Positions 19,216 through 19,760 of a stretch of 19,760 nt of DNA are shown here, in pieces. This DNA is from Clostridia bacterium (lineage in GTDB: Bacteria > Bacillota > Clostridia > Christensenellales > Borkfalkiaceae): NCBI GenBank assembly GCA_900768525.1, contig CAAGDF010000022.1, positions 1 through 19,760 of the forward strand, in the 5' to 3' direction. The first letter of the stretch is position 1; every line of letters begins with the position of its first letter. The position numbers were made by a program, and so were the translations under genes. The notes under the pieces are model-generated. The model did not search any database and was not told where the DNA came from. It worked only from the letters and a program-made list of their open reading frames with translations.

Positions 19216-19760
19216 TTAAGACGCAGAATAATACGTTCCCGTGTTAACGTTTACCCAATTTGTGCCGATATAAACATATACGTCGCAATATTCGGCTTGC
19301 CCCGAATCGTCGCCCTTAAACACGTTTTTGATATACATATAAACGTTGTTTTGCCCCGAAACGAGTTTAACTTTTCTGCCGGTATAATTCTGAACGAAAA
19401 ATATCGTGTCTTTTTCCAGCTCGCACGAAAAACTTAGTTTGTAAACTTTATCTATAAAACCGTTGGTATCGGTATACGAACCGATAGCATAAAAGTCACT
19501 GCCAACCTGCGCAAACGCGGTACAGTAGTTGTACCTCGACTGCAATACACAAACCTTGATAGCATTGTTTTTTAAATCGTACCGCCAAATTCTTGCGTTG
19601 CTGTTTTGCCCTAACAGCATATAAACCGCATCGCCCGCCATATAGTGGCACATATCCGAATTGGCAACGGGCAGTTTTTCGCTCATTTTCGACCACGTTT
19701 CGGTAAAAAAGCTGTAGCGGAATATACCGTCCTCGTACCCCGACGAATCAATCCCTCCGA
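19216..19760 (-). CDS. Beta-propeller/kelch-like protein, C-terminal part (5' end outside window)
   Basis: The frame is open from the window edge to its stop at 19216, giving about 180 residues. It continues past the ATG at 19684-19686: the upstream codons read GGIDSSGYEDGIFRYSFFTETWSKM without a stop, so that ATG is internal. The pattern of an aromatic strand, TxTW, then a Met/Leu-Pro segment, with two further blade-like repeats (ARIWRYDLKNNAIKVCVL and DKVYKLSFSCELEKD), suggests kelch-like or related beta-propeller blades. Such proteins usually bind partners or glycans and are often extracellular in these bacteria; the signal peptide would be outside the window. The function is unknown. Confidence 0.65.
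   Translation of the reverse strand, partial: GGIDSSGYEDGIFRYSFFTETWSKMSEKLPVANSDMCHYMAGDAVYMLLGQNSNARIWRYDLKNNAIKVCVLQSRYNYCTAFAQVGSDFYAIGSYTDTNGFIDKVYKLSFSCELEKDTIFFVQNYTGRKVKLVSGQNNVYMYIKNVFKGDDSGQAEYCDVYVYIGTNWVNVNTGTYYSAS

Noticed and set aside
19216..19686. Complete 156-residue protein starting at ATG 19686
   Set aside because: The frame stays open to the window end with propeller-like residues upstream of that ATG, so the gene is partial.
1..19760. CRISPR array, tRNA, rRNA, insertion sequence or phage gene
   Set aside because: No regularly spaced long direct repeats, no tRNA/rRNA-like segments, and no transposase or integrase motifs were seen on either strand. The dispersed 16-mers are kilobases apart.

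Overview
The window looks like one end of a metagenome-assembled contig from an uncultured Bacillota, probably a gut-type member of the Clostridia. The reasons are AT-rich intergenic DNA, near-consensus sigma-A promoters with 17-bp spacers, AGGAGG-type ribosome binding sites, BspA-like leucine-rich-repeat proteins, a clostridial-type intergenic hairpin repeat, and a CsoR-controlled copper ATPase. This placement is inferred from gene content, not from a marker gene. Bases 1-16 match the end of an Illumina adapter, so the true contig starts at about base 17.

Layout. (1) 17-2020: the tail of an XRE-type regulator, then a divergent pair: a zinc-ribbon/LRR protein (-) and a 70-residue XRE regulator (+). 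Their promoters share one -35 region and carry two copies of a 15-bp palindrome. (2) 2021-3900: a non-coding stretch with phased palindromes, a consensus promoter, an archaeal/eukaryal-type aspartyl-tRNA synthetase and its terminator. (3) 4019-8004 (-): a csoR-copA-rfbB operon behind a CsoR operator. CopA has metal-binding domains at both ends, and an otherwise solitary dTDP-glucose dehydratase gene follows 9 bases after it. (4) 8091-10675 (-): a three-gene unit with a membrane-anchored endonuclease/exonuclease/phosphatase-fold protein, a cytidylate-kinase-like protein and an ATC-hydrolase-family protein. (5) 10779-11181: non-coding DNA with three diverged copies of a hairpin repeat and an unassigned promoter. 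(6) 11245-13337 (-): a BspA-like LRR lipoprotein. (7) 13503-15066 (+): two conserved hypothetical genes. (8) 15118-19083: a small glycan-use locus of ROK-type kinase and GH29 alpha-L-fucosidase (-), divergent from an AraC-type regulator (+). (9) 19216-19760 (-): the C-terminal part of a beta-propeller-like protein that runs off the window.

The most unusual signal is a 16-bp motif, GATAATCGACCTATAG. It is present exactly in five intergenic places (186, 1993, 11054 minus, 16378, 19158), with one mismatch in a sixth (3970 minus), and with one mismatch inside copA (6956). In several copies it lies within intrinsic terminators, but the bases that pair with it differ between copies. The motif itself therefore seems to be what is kept. 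It may be a dispersed element or a protein-binding site of this genome.
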